Source: Polietes domitor (taxonomy: Eukaryota > Arthropoda > Insecta > Diptera > Muscidae). Taken from it: a DNA stretch of 64,000 nucleotides. The stretch is from NCBI GenBank assembly GCA_947397865.1, contig OX377619.1:100161007-100225006 (forward strand), given 5' to 3'. Under the pieces are notes generated by a model. That model saw nothing but the letters and a program-made list of their open reading frames with translations, was not told where the DNA came from and ran no database searches. This document shows, piece by piece, positions 36,090 to 46,000 of the stretch. Made by a program: the position numbers and the translations under genes. Within the stretch, counting starts at the first letter, position 1, and each line of letters begins with the position of its first letter.

Positions 36090-36650
36090 GTACGACCACA
36101 GCATTTCAAATTTAGTTTTTTCTTGTTCGAAATCTTGTTGCTACCCACGCTGGAATTGTTGTTTCTCTCTTTCTTGTCGTTATGTGACATAAACACTTGT
36201 GCAGCTCCCTCGCCTCGTTTGTTTTCCTTCTTCGACTATCTTGATCTTTTGCGCACTCAATGTTGGCAAATCATCCCTTGTTTCTAACACAATGAAGAAA
36301 TTCTCTTATGACTTCGGCAAACTTGCAAGCAGCATAATGATAACCAATTCGTCTTGCAGTTCTATTCCCGTCGCCACTAATTTCTCCACAATTGATGTAA
36401 AGCTGCACACATGTTGTTGAATACAATCGGTCTCGTTCATCCTCATGCCAATAAGTTATTTGAAAAGCGTTACTTTTCTCACTTTGCATTTTCTCATTTG
36501 CATTGGCGTAATGCTCAATATAATTGTAGCCATCGCCTTCACGTCTTTCCTTTTCCGTTCCTTATCATCCGTTGTTGGCTTTGTTGTTGCACCGCCTACA
36601 ATAGCATTCTTGATAAATAATAAAGCTCCGCTTTCATAGTAAAGCTCCAC
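36090..36650 (-). pseudogene. Copia-type gag relic
   Basis: On the minus strand the stretch encodes DVKAMATIILSITPMQMRKC, then LIGMRMNETDCIQQHVCSFTS, VEKLVATGIELQDELVIIML and LASLPKS.ENFFIVLETRD. This is the capsid region of Ty1/copia gag (UBN2/DUF4219-like). One stop replaces the usual Tyr in LPKSYENF and another follows VTLFK. Downstream zinc-knuckle, protease and pol are absent because the foldback lies there. Confidence 0.8.
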
Positions 36651-36739
36651 GAGTCGTAATTCGTGTCGTTTAACTTTTCAATATTATACATTCAATAACT
36701 CATCTTCGATTTAAGTATTTTCAATCACTATTCAATTTT

Positions 36740-36983
36740 AATTGTAATTTTCTTTAGAGCACTCCTGGGCCCATAACCCGTTGTAATTTTTAACCAACAG
36801 GAGTAAAACGCACGATGTTGTCAGTTTCAAGTATTTATTACGACTAAAAACTAGGGTAAAATGAGAACATAAGAAATATAAAATGAACAAGAAGAATTTT
36901 AACGAAAACGTATGGGTCATTTCATATAATATATGTGTTGCTTATAGATACACAGAGTTGTATTTTAATCGACTACTAGATAT
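36740..36983 (-). repeat. Copia 5' LTR end and primer-binding region
   Basis: Read on the minus strand, the sequence AAAAATTACA ends an LTR at about 36782 and is followed by ACGGGTTATGGGCCCAG, which resembles the initiator-Met-tRNA primer site of copia elements. This fits the gag relic downstream. The outer end of the LTR is not resolved; a MITE occupies that area. Confidence 0.55.
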
Positions 36984-37177
36984 ATTAAGCCTATTCGATT
37001 GGGCTTACTAGCTTACAATTAAGATACTTGAGAAGGTGACAACGTTGCTACACATTGGTTTTTCTTAAATGGATTAACAAGAAAAATCTGGCAACACAAC
37101 TAAGAGAGTAGTTTCTTGTTAAGCGAGTAAATTCCATACAAAAATTAAGCTAGTAAGCCGAATCGAACAGGCCTATT
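36984..37177. mobile_element. Small MITE with 28-bp TIRs
   Basis: aagcctattcgattgggctt at the left and the near-complementary aagccgaatcgaacaggcct at the right extend into a 28-bp imperfect terminal inverted repeat (about 194 bp in total). The interior is non-coding. Confidence 0.65.
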
Positions 37178-38379
37178 GTTTATAGTGTGTTAAGACATTT
37201 GGGCAAAAACGTATTGAATTTTGTGCAAAGGAACGTTTTGCGCACAATGTGTGTTTAAAATGACCTTTAGACAATGTTTTCTGAATTCATAAACAGCACG
37301 TGATCCATTACCACTGCAACAAAAAGTTTAATTCTAAAAACAATCATTTATCGCCTTAGAATAGTTTGAGTCCACTAACCATTTTTGGGCGAATGGAGTT
37401 GATTTATGTCACAAACATGCTCTTATTAATTCCGTAATTAGTCTTTGATATCACTATTGAGGGATTAATATTTTTTATGAATTTAAACGTTGGTTTTTCT
37501 CAGTTTTGGATAATTTTCAAGGAGACTGCTTACTCTACTTACTCTAGGTTACCTGCAAAATTATTTGTCATTTCAAAGTGCAGTCTAAAAACAAAATAAC
37601 TATTCTCAAACGCCGTATAGGTATTTTTTATTTATTACATTAAGGACATACTAATTTTATAGATTAATACATTTATATTATTTATATCAGCGAGCATAAC
37701 ATTATTTGTGCTGCAGTTTCAGAATATATAATGTATGATGTTTAATGAATGTATGTATAGCTTAATTAATGACACTAACTGACAGCTAAAACCGATTGTT
37801 ACCCCTAAATTCAGATTATTTTGTCATTGTAAAGGACTCGGAGTAAAATATGTTGAGGGCTATCAGAAATTTCGAAGATATAGTCTATCATACCATAGTC
37901 TATCTACCATGTTTTCTAAACTATCGGGTATCATCGGAAATAATTTAGAGAAATCGAATAACTATAAAACGGATTCATCAACCAACTGTGAGCCAGTTGA
38001 ATATAATAAAAATGCTTTTCGGAAAAAATCTAATACATTCATTAGCATTTGTCTCGGACTAATAAAAACATAAGATCCGGCGACATTAATATTTTTAAAT
38101 TTTAATTAACAGCAACAATTTTCAGTATCCAGCAATTTTTTAAGCTGTGTGTCTGCTGAAGCATAACTGCAGAAAATTTGCTGCTTTAGCAGAAAAATTG
38201 GTGCAATAGCAGAAAAAGTGCCAGCTGATAGACAGTGTCTGCTGTTAAGAGCAGACTTTTTCTAAGTTTAGCATTGATAAGGAGAAGTAGACCTTTGAAA
38301 CGATTGTTTTCTTTATTAGCTACCGAACCAAATAAATGCGTCATGCGTCTCTGTTAAAATTCTATAAAAGATAAGTTTT
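37178..38379. other. AT-rich stretch, no gene; CTGCTG MITE copy at 38105-38280
   Basis: Nothing coding is seen. Around 38105-38280 the sequence is related, in reverse orientation, to the CACT/CTGCTG MITE at 4297-4757 (gtctgctgttaagagcagac, ttgctgctttagcag). Confidence 0.55.
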
Positions 38380-38405
38380 ATACAATACTAGCTTTTTACC
38401 CGGCG
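38380..38405. repeat. Left part of a short interspersed repeat, Transib target
   Basis: atactagctttttacccggcg ends in the 5-bp target CGGCG (38401-38405). Its continuation lies beyond the Transib element at 43787. A related uninterrupted junction (accc-ggcgttgc, reverse strand) occurs at about 57565-57600. Confidence 0.7.
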
Positions 38406-38443
38406 CACAGTGGCGCCATTTGAGTTCTTTCGTTGCAAAAATC
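38406..38443 (+). promoter_or_regulatory. RSS-like terminal recognition site
   Basis: The heptamer CACAGTG (38406-38412) is identical to the vertebrate recombination signal heptamer. After a 22-bp spacer comes GCAAAAATC (38435-38443), which agrees with the nonamer ACAAAAACC at 7 of 9 positions. The opposite end has CACTGTG, 21 bp, then CCAAAACTC (6 of 9). Binding by the element's transposase is inferred. Confidence 0.6.
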
Positions 38444-38736
38444 ATATCTTTTGAACCGAATAAGATAATTGAACAGTTTAAACAGCATATGATAAAAAAC
38501 TGTTCAGCCTATGAAATGAGCGTTTGGAAAGGGTGCTACGCTCTGTAGGGGCCTAATTATGGGTTATCAAAGTTAAAATTAGTAGAAAACACAATTTTAT
38601 GGTAACTAAAAAAAATTATTTTTACATTTTTAGATTGTTTTTTTTTTTAGGGTTTTATATTTTAAATTATTACCCAACAAATTAAAAAAAAAATATTTTT
38701 TTTTAATTTATTTATTTATTATTATTTATTTTTTTT

Positions 38737-39420
38737 TTATTTTTTTTTTTGTCCGGATGATCCATCGCCGCCCCATTTGCTGATCAATGTCAACTTCTCA
38801 GGAAGGATTTTCACCTCATTTTCAGGAAGACTCTCCAACAACCGTTTTGCTGTATGGCCCATGAGATCCTGCAGATTGGCTTTCGCAGAGACTTCCGTAA
38901 ACTCCGTATGCAGTGGTCGTGAATTTATTTTGGCTTGCGTAATATGCTTGTATCCGGGTAAAACGTCAGCGCCGTGTCGCGTTAAAGATGTCCGTAGTTT
39001 CTCATATTTATCTTTGGAAAGTTCTAAGTCCATAAACAAGGCCAAGGCTTCTTCGATCCATACTTTTTAATGTCTACGTTTGTGGGCGTGGGAATGCTTT
39101 CCTTAATCCTTTTTAGTCGCAGTGGGCTTGCATCAGCAACAGATTTGGTTATCTGCGACCTAACTCTTTCACTATCCTTTGTAAATTTAATAGACAGCGC
39201 GTCCGATAATTGCTTCGTGGTCAAGTCATTGATGGCATCGGCAAGTTTCCTCTTCCTTGTGAAAATTGAACACTCCTCAATACTTTTTTTGGCCTTCCTT
39301 TTGCTCCTCTGGTTGATGTGGTGGGTTTATCTACTGCCAATATATCCAGGATGGTGTCTTCATTAAGCCAGTCCTCGTATTTGGAGTTGAAGTTCTGAAT
39401 GGTTCGATTAGATTTCACCC
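38737..39420 (-). pseudogene. Partial, diverged RAG1-like transposase
   Basis: Three minus-strand stretches (39418-39221, 39224-39024 and 39045-38737) align in order with residues about 65-281 of the main transposase. They share a GRPKK basic motif, ADASPLRLKRIKESIPTPT, ALFMDLELSKDKYEKLR, NLQDLMGHTAKRLLES and SKWGGDGSSGQ, which contains the first catalytic Asp. They diverge clearly from the main copy, so this is a different lineage and not a recent duplication. Coding stops right after GSSGQ, where the minus strand runs into a long A-rich tract (38700-38760). Frames are broken near 39220 and 39045. Confidence 0.8.
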
Positions 39421-40831
39421 ATTTTGCCTTAATATTTGCATATATCAGATAAAATTTATTTTTTATAATTTCGCTTCTTATGCTACCATGCCGAAAAATT
39501 TACCTGTTCCCTGCATACATATGGATTTAGGCTGAATAATGCAATTTTGATATTATGCACGTGTCCAAATAAGATTTGTGCCTACCTGTAGGGACCATAA
39601 GTCAATATTGTTCTTGACCATCTGTACGCCAAAGTATTGTTTAAGTGAGGTACGTACCTGCTAATTTCAATGAGTAGTTTTTTTTAAACTATTAGATCAA
39701 ACTACTGTCAGTCAAAACATATAAGGGATGGACGCCATACAATTTCTGCAACCATGTCTTTTTAACCTTTTTTACCTCTAGAAGCCAAACGGGCACGTAC
39801 GGGCAGCTAATTTTTTTTTAAATTTTTGAATTATGTAAAGAAATAATCAATGAACAGGTTTTGCAAATATGGCAAATATAGAAAAATATAGATTTTTTTA
39901 TTTTCCGTCAAAGTTGAAAAATAGTGAAAAACGGATAGTTTTTAAATAGTGATTTACCAGGAGAAACACAAAGCAAACAGTTCATTTTTTTTATCATTAT
40001 ACATTTAATAAATACATCAATCAATACAAACAAAAAATAAGGCGATTCGTTACCTATTTTTCGTGATATTACACCTGAAATCGCAACAAATTCACTAAAA
40101 ATTGTGTGTTTTTTTGAAAACCGAAAGTCGGTCAACTTTGAACGGCTATATCTTCTAAACTAAAAATGTGATATTATTAAGAGTGGCAGATTTGAAATCG
40201 TTGAAAAGTTTCCTATAACATGGGTTTATTCAAAACTTCGTCGGCGCTCATGAAAATTTTGATTTTTGATTTGGCCGGATTGGTATTTTTTTACGCAATT
40301 TGTTTTGTTCGATAGGAGGGACTTTAAGCTTCAATTTGCGTGTTCAAACGTAAAAATCGACTGATAGGAACGTAAGTAATGTGGAGTTAAAAATGCATTT
40401 TAATTTTTTGTTGAGTTTCCATGTAAAAGTTGAATATTTTGACATTTTAAATAGGTATATTTTTTATAATTTCTTATTTTCTTCAATCGTATTTTACAAC
40501 CAATACTTATTTATTATTCCTAAACTTAAGTTTGGTCAGAAAATGCCAACATTTGGCCCCTGACATTTATTTAGTCTCAATATTCACAGGGGCCAAAGGT
40601 TGGTTTTTGTGGAAGAAAGCTAATTCTTGTGAGGATTAAACTGAAAAATAACACTGAAATTCCCAACAATATCAATACCATTTGGATATATTATATACAG
40701 AACACAACATCGATAAAATTTTAAGTAAACTTTTACTATTGATTTAAAGTGCACATATATTTTATTTAAATGTATTAATAAAAATTTATACTAAAATTAG
40801 AAACAAATTATAATATTTAAACTAGTGTTAA
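39421..40831. other. Non-coding interior of the Transib element, with hairpin
   Basis: No domain is recognised. At 40543-40607 there is a hairpin: ccaacatttggcccctg pairs with caggggccaaaggttgg around a loop of about 25 bp. Confidence 0.6.
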
Positions 40832-42864
40832 TTAAACAATATTAGTAAACATTTCTTCCAAATAGCTTTGATTTTCATTTTGCAGTAGTTGTTTAGGTTC
40901 TTCATCTAACTCTAATGAGGTTGATTTCCATTTTTGTCGAATACTGGACATATATGGGTCTGATGTGCACAACAAAATATTAATAAGATCTTCATTAGTA
41001 CAATATCTGGAAATTTTTCTTTTATTGTGCTCGCGAAAGAATCTGTAGTCTTTGTTCCTTTTTTCTTGCGCTTCTTCTGAGAGATCTCCAATTGGAAGCA
41101 TATTGTGCTGAATTATTTGTTCCCCATGGAACAAAATTTTGTGAACTGTGGTTGGCATATGTCTCCAAGAATATTTTTGGTTATAAAGGGTTGCTGTCTC
41201 ATTAGCATACTGACCAAATTTTTTTGCATCTATCTTTTTGCTACATGCTATAACTTCTAATATGATTTGGAATCGTCGTATTAAATCATAATCTACTCCA
41301 GTTATAGAAGCTGCAGTTTCTGGATCGGAAAAAAATCTCCTTGCTGTGTTTCCATCATTAGAATTTCCTTCTCCTTGCTTTGGCTGGTCAATTATAAGGC
41401 ATATCTCACGGTATTTTTCCTGAATATCTTTTTTTTTTGCTTTCTTTTTTCCAAATTTTCTTTGTTGTTTCTCACTGTTTCGCCTAACGGGCCAAATTCC
41501 AAATCGTATCCCAATTTAAGAATATGCTCCATAAAACGAATTCTAGCATGAAGAGGTGACATTCCAAATTCATATGCTTCATTAAAACTATCGTCTTGTG
41601 TTGGTGGTTGGCTCAATTGACTTGATGTTTTTTGGCATATGGTGCAGCTTGACGAAGACTTTGTTTCGGTTAAAGCTTGTGCAACTTTTCCATCGATCAT
41701 TGTAAGTGACATTTTAAAGTTAACTTCGATGCATTGGTCATTAAATTCAAATATCACTGGTTGAAGTTCTTTAATTTCATCTCTTATTTTGCCAACTTCT
41801 TCAGTTATGACATCTTTAGTTTCTTTTTTGTAAGCAAACTTTATTGGTCTACAAAATTTTGTTGACGAGGGAATTTCATTCTTCCATACATCTATCTCTG
41901 CAGCTCTACTAGTTGACGGCTCTGAACCAATATAAGTTTTTGTTAAACGTAATGGAACGAAAGAAATCATGAATAAATTGGCATCTGATGAATTTTCCGC
42001 ATTACATTGTTTGTATTGTTTCTGGCCAGAGGACCCATCACATCCCCATTTAGAAATTAAAGTCATGCTGCAATTTTTAAACTTCTTTAAATAGTCAGCA
42101 TCAAATGTCTTTAATAATCGTTCTGCAGTGTGTTCAAGAAGATCCTGCAATTTTATTTCTGCTGAACTTGAAGTTACACTAATAGCAGTTGGTGAAGGTA
42201 AGCAATCTTTTTTGGCAGAAACTAAATCTCGATATGATGGAAAAATTCCACAATTTTTTTCATTGGTTCGCTTCCGCAATTCTGTATATTGGTTTTTAGT
42301 CATTTTCAAATCCAAAAATAGTGCAAATGCTTCTTCTGGAGTAAATTTATTTTCTTCAGTTGGTGTCGGCATACTTTCTAAAATCCTTTTTGTGCGTCTG
42401 GGGCTTGCTTCCACTATTTTTTCAATGATAGCAATTTTACTCTTTTTAGTTTTCGATGGTTGAATTTGATGCAGAAGTGAATCCTTTATGATGCTACAAG
42501 AAACTTCTTCATTGATATGTTTAAGCTTGCGTCTTCGTGATCTTTCACTACAATTATCAATTGGCTTTGCTGGTCGACCACCTTTTCCAGTTTCCGTGGT
42601 AGTTACTGATGGCTTTTCAAAAATAACTTTATTTCTTAGCCATTCTTGGTTGCGTGAGTAAAACAATTTCTTGTTTCTGGAACATTGATTGTACCGTTTT
42701 CTTAAAGTATTTAAAAAGTTTTTTATTTTTAACTTATGAATTTTAATTTCGTGTTTGTCGGATATTTCGAAGAATGGATTATTCATTATATGTAAAATAA
42801 TGTCGTTTTCATCTTTCCGTTCAAAATATATATCAGATAGAACACTATAACTGAATTTAGCCAT
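40832..42864 (-). CDS. RAG1-like (Transib) transposase, one frameshift
   Basis: About 677 codons. The first frame covers 490 codons from Met at 42864; the second ends at the 40832 stop. Expected role: a DDE transposase that binds the CACAGTG-type ends and excises by hairpin formation, acting in the nucleus. Visible landmarks match the RAG1 core in order: first Asp D276 in WGCDGSSGQ; Cys pair C407/C410 (SCTIC); second Asp in NDGNTARRFF (codon 41354-41356); His pair in VHKILFHG (codons 41141-41143 and 41126-41128), equivalent to the RAG1 zinc ligands; Glu in LSEEAQE (codon 41075-41077). An AT-hook-like GGRPAK lies at residues 95-100. No RING or N-terminal RAG1 domain is seen. The only lesion is a one-base slip in the ten-T run 41429-41438, which could be a sequencing error. 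Confidence 0.85.
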
Positions 42865-43786
42865 TGTTTAAACAATAATGACTTTGGATGATATGTACGT
42901 CAATCGTTTCGTTTGTTTTCGTGCACTGTATAGCACTAAGTTGTGACAGTGCTGTTGTCTCTTTCATTTTTGTGATGTCCATTTTATGTTCTTTCATTCT
43001 CGTTTCTAATGTTCTCTTCGTTGTGTTCTGTCGTTAATGTTGGTAAAAATTGAATTTAATGTTCTATTTGGTTTGTAAGCAAAGCGAATGGTGTCAGATT
43101 CTATTGTCATTTTTGTCAAAATTTTGATACACCCTTCTATGTGGACTAGGTCCAAATATGGGCCAAATTCTCCTAATTTCAACAGAATTATTTTTTGGGT
43201 CAATAAGAACTCTTGTACAAAATTTCATCAAAATATATGCATAATAGCCACTTTCACATACAAATAACTTCTCAAAAAATATGACATGCATTTGTACCGA
43301 ATATCTTACCTTGGGTCAGAAAAATTGCTGTAGCTCAAAAAGTGCAGTCCCGATGCATGGACATGTATATATAGGAATGTAGGGAAGGGTTAGGACTACA
43401 AAATAGTAAATTTGTGTTTTGACTCAGCTTGACTCACAGGAGTTGTGCTCTATGAAGTAGGAAATTTCTGATAAATTAGACTTTTAAAAAAAAAATATTT
43501 AAGTTAAGTTACAACACAAAATTTATTTCGTCCAAAAATCTTGAAAAACAAAAAAGTTATGATCATTTCAACTTTAAAAATTAACTAAAAATATCATAAT
43601 TACTAAATTCTGAAAAAGCCCATTTTGGACCACCCTGTTCTCAGTGAAATAGTTAAAATAGAGTTCTAATTTTTTGGCACCCGAGGTTTACTACTGTCTA
43701 CTTTCATATGAGTCTAATAACTTTAAAATCGGAGAACAAAAACCAGAAGGAGTTTTGGCCGCTATCTCAAAATAATGACCACAGTG

Positions 43787-44045
43787 CGGCGTTGCGCTGG
43801 TTCATTATTTCCTATTCCTCTACTTCGTTTGCTGTTGATGGTCAAATGAGTACTAATTGATAATTTTAAAGTATAGTTTGTGTGGACAGTACCACGCCCG
43901 TTTGTCCTATAATGACCTAGTATAGTCAGTAAGCATCCTTTGTCCACTAGTTATCTACAGTAAAACTTTCAGGCGAATTGGTCCACCGGTTTGGCGTCCT
44001 ATACGGAACATACAGATACATATTGTTTTTTGTATATATAGAAAT
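43787..44045 (+). repeat. Right part of the interrupted short repeat
   Basis: It continues the 38380-38405 repeat: cggcgttgcgctggttcatt through gaattggtccaccggtttgg to a tail with gaacatacagatacatattg and tatatatag. The tail is typical of LINE-derived 3' ends in insects. Joined across the Transib element it gives a repeat of about 280 bp. Confidence 0.6.
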
Positions 44046-44138
44046 AAATTAACGATTTCTCTGAAATATAATATATCATATCTCGTATGTTTTCTAAATT
44101 ATCGTATATGGGTATCTTCGGAAAGATTCTCGATATAC

Positions 44139-44661
44139 ACAGAAAAAAATAAAATTTGGATTCAATAAAAAAATCACGAATTCTAATGAAATATTGTTAA
44201 AAAATGGCATGATAAAGAAATTCAAAGAAAGAAGAAAGAATCAAGTTAAAGTTGTAATTAGAATAAGTTGTGTTTTTGACTAAAGTTTTAGTCAAATCTT
44301 TTAATTAAGTGTTACTTTAGGAGTTTCTGATTTTGACTAAACTTTTCATCAATTCAAATAAATGTTTTTTCGAAAGCTTGTGTTTTACTGTAACAACTTT
44401 TTTCGTTGAAATTGTCAAGTGCACTTTTTTCCGGCTATATAAACTATTAATCGGGGCCATTCTGCACACATTAACGTACTACAACCTAATTTAATATATT
44501 AACAATACTTTTAGAAAGAGAGTTATTACATGTAACTTATTATTACTTGAAATATGTTTTTATAGATATTTTAGTATAGGCATATTACACGAGCTAATAG
44601 AAATTGAACTTCCGCCAGTCCGAGAAAACAATATCTGCTGTTAATAACAGACATTTTTTAG
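44139..44661. mobile_element. Possible CACT/CTGCTG-family MITE
   Basis: The left side reads TA then CACAGAAAAAAAT. The right side, inward from 44661, reads CACTAAAAAATGTCTG next to TA, with gctgttaataacagac as in the 4297-4757 element. The interior is AT-rich and non-coding. Boundaries are tentative. Confidence 0.4.
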
Positions 44662-45164
44662 TGTAACTATACAATGAGATTAAATGATTTAATGGAATTA
44701 AAAAGAAAAAATGCGACAATGAAGGTATAATATGTGAAGATGAACGAAAAAATGGGTGAGCAGGACAATGCATTTTAATACTCATAAAATTCCATAATAT
44801 AGTTCTGACAATAAGAATTCTCTCAGACATTGACTTACAAAACTTTTTCCGCTTAGTATAATGTTCCCTTCGACCAAAAAATTAAAACTTTGAACTTTGA
44901 TTCTACAAAAATGATCTACACAACATGCCCTTTCATAGTTATATGGTCGCTACTCTGTTCCAAAAATGCTGTTGGACAGTGTTATTAGTTGTATTATACA
45001 GTATACATACTTATGATATGGCCACACAGATGGGTGCTTGGGAATTTATTCATTGGTTTTATAAAATACTGTTACTCGTTGAAATTCATTCATATTCATT
45101 GTTGTCGGAATCTGTCAATCGCGAAATCGGTGATTTTCTGACATCAAGTGACGACTACGTCTGA
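44662..45164. other. Spacer without recognised features
   Basis: Only short ORFs without motifs. I see nothing that supports a gene. Confidence 0.4.
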
Positions 45165-45320
45165 GGTGATCCATTCCGATGGTATTTCCTATTCACTGAA
45201 AATGTTTTATTTGAGGCTGCTGAGAACGACAATTTGCCACGGTCTTCGCGTACACTCTCAGCTACAGCTGCTATATTCTCTTCGCTGTTTTCATAATACA
45301 GCCGAACAATTTGGATATGC
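45165..45320 (-). pseudogene. Mariner transposase fragment (different family)
   Basis: The minus strand encodes YYENSENIAAVAESVREDRG, followed in another frame by RRSQQPQI, the helix-turn-helix portion of a mariner transposase. It differs from M1-M3 and is only about 50 codons long. Confidence 0.5.
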
Positions 45321-45340
45321 TGTTATGGCGTGAGCCTTTC

Positions 45341-46000
45341 CATGATGACTTGCCAAACGATACTAAACAAACATGACAACCAGTTGGCAAGACGACAACA
45401 AAAAGGAAACTTTGTGCGATAACATATCAGTTATAATTTTTTTCTAATAGATTCGGAATGACACTTAATTTTGCATTGCCTCTGTAATTTTATACTTCAA
45501 TCTTGCTGCCAGATTAAAAAAGGGGGGTTATATATGATTCCTTCCATAAAGGTGGTAATTGGATATTTACCACCTTTATGGATTTATTAAAGATTATTGA
45601 AAGAGAGTATGATAAAGTATCAGCACAGCATTTAAGTATGTTATTGGGGATCCCGTCTGGACCAGTATTAAATGTGATATTTAATGCCTTCAAATTTTCA
45701 AAAACCGTAAATCTGCTTATAATTGAAATATTTATAGTTGAAGCTTCAACAATATAAGGAGTAGACCTATCAAACATTTTATTTGAGTAGGTTGATGAAA
45801 AAAGTCATGATGACTTGCCAAACGATACTAAACAAAAATGACAACCAGTTGGCAAGACGACAACAAAAAGGAAACTTGGTGCGATAACATATCAGTTATA
45901 ATTTTTTTCTAATAGATTCGGAATGACACTTAATTTTGCATTGCCTCTGTAATTTTATACTTCAATCTTGCTGCCAGATTAAAAAAGGGGGATTATATAT
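45341..46000. repeat. Direct duplication of ~195 bp inside LINE copy B
   Basis: 45341-45536 and 45806-46000 are almost identical direct repeats, offset by 465 bp, starting catgatgacttgccaaacg and ending gattaaaaaaggggg. Both contain the same RT fragment (minus strand), so the duplication arose after LINE insertion. Confidence 0.85.

Larger units (their letters stand above)
38406..43786 (-). mobile_element. Transib/RAG1-superfamily DNA transposon (5381 bp)
   Basis: The left terminus is CACAGTGGCGCCATTTGAG. The right terminus, read inward from 43786, is CACTGTGGTCATTATTTTGAG. The 5-bp duplication CGGCG lies on both sides (38401-38405 and 43787-43791), matching the GC-rich 5-bp duplications known for Transib elements. 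It contains a nearly complete RAG1-like transposase on the minus strand (42864-40832) and a diverged N-terminal half of a second one (39420-38737). At 5.4 kb it is larger than the usual 3-4 kb Transib. No RAG2-like gene is visible between the two ends. Confidence 0.85.

Noticed and set aside
33557..36115. ORFs of 60-145 codons on both strands as genes
   Set aside because: They are low-complexity readings of the foldback modules, mirrored in the two arms, with no domain or conserved start.
38380..38420. Helitron 3' end (hairpin GGCGC..GCGCC followed by CTAG on the minus strand)
   Set aside because: The apparent hairpin spans the repeat/Transib junction. The CGGCG duplication at 43787 and the paralogous empty site explain the sequence better.
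43006..43291. Overlapping 65-codon minus ORFs near the Transib right end
   Set aside because: They lie in the untranslated 5' part of the element, overlap in different frames and show no similarity to transposase.
38406..43786. A RAG2-like partner gene, as in ProtoRAG
   Set aside because: Neither strand between the termini encodes kelch-like repeats or a PHD finger; the remaining space is non-coding or holds the partial RAG1-like copy.
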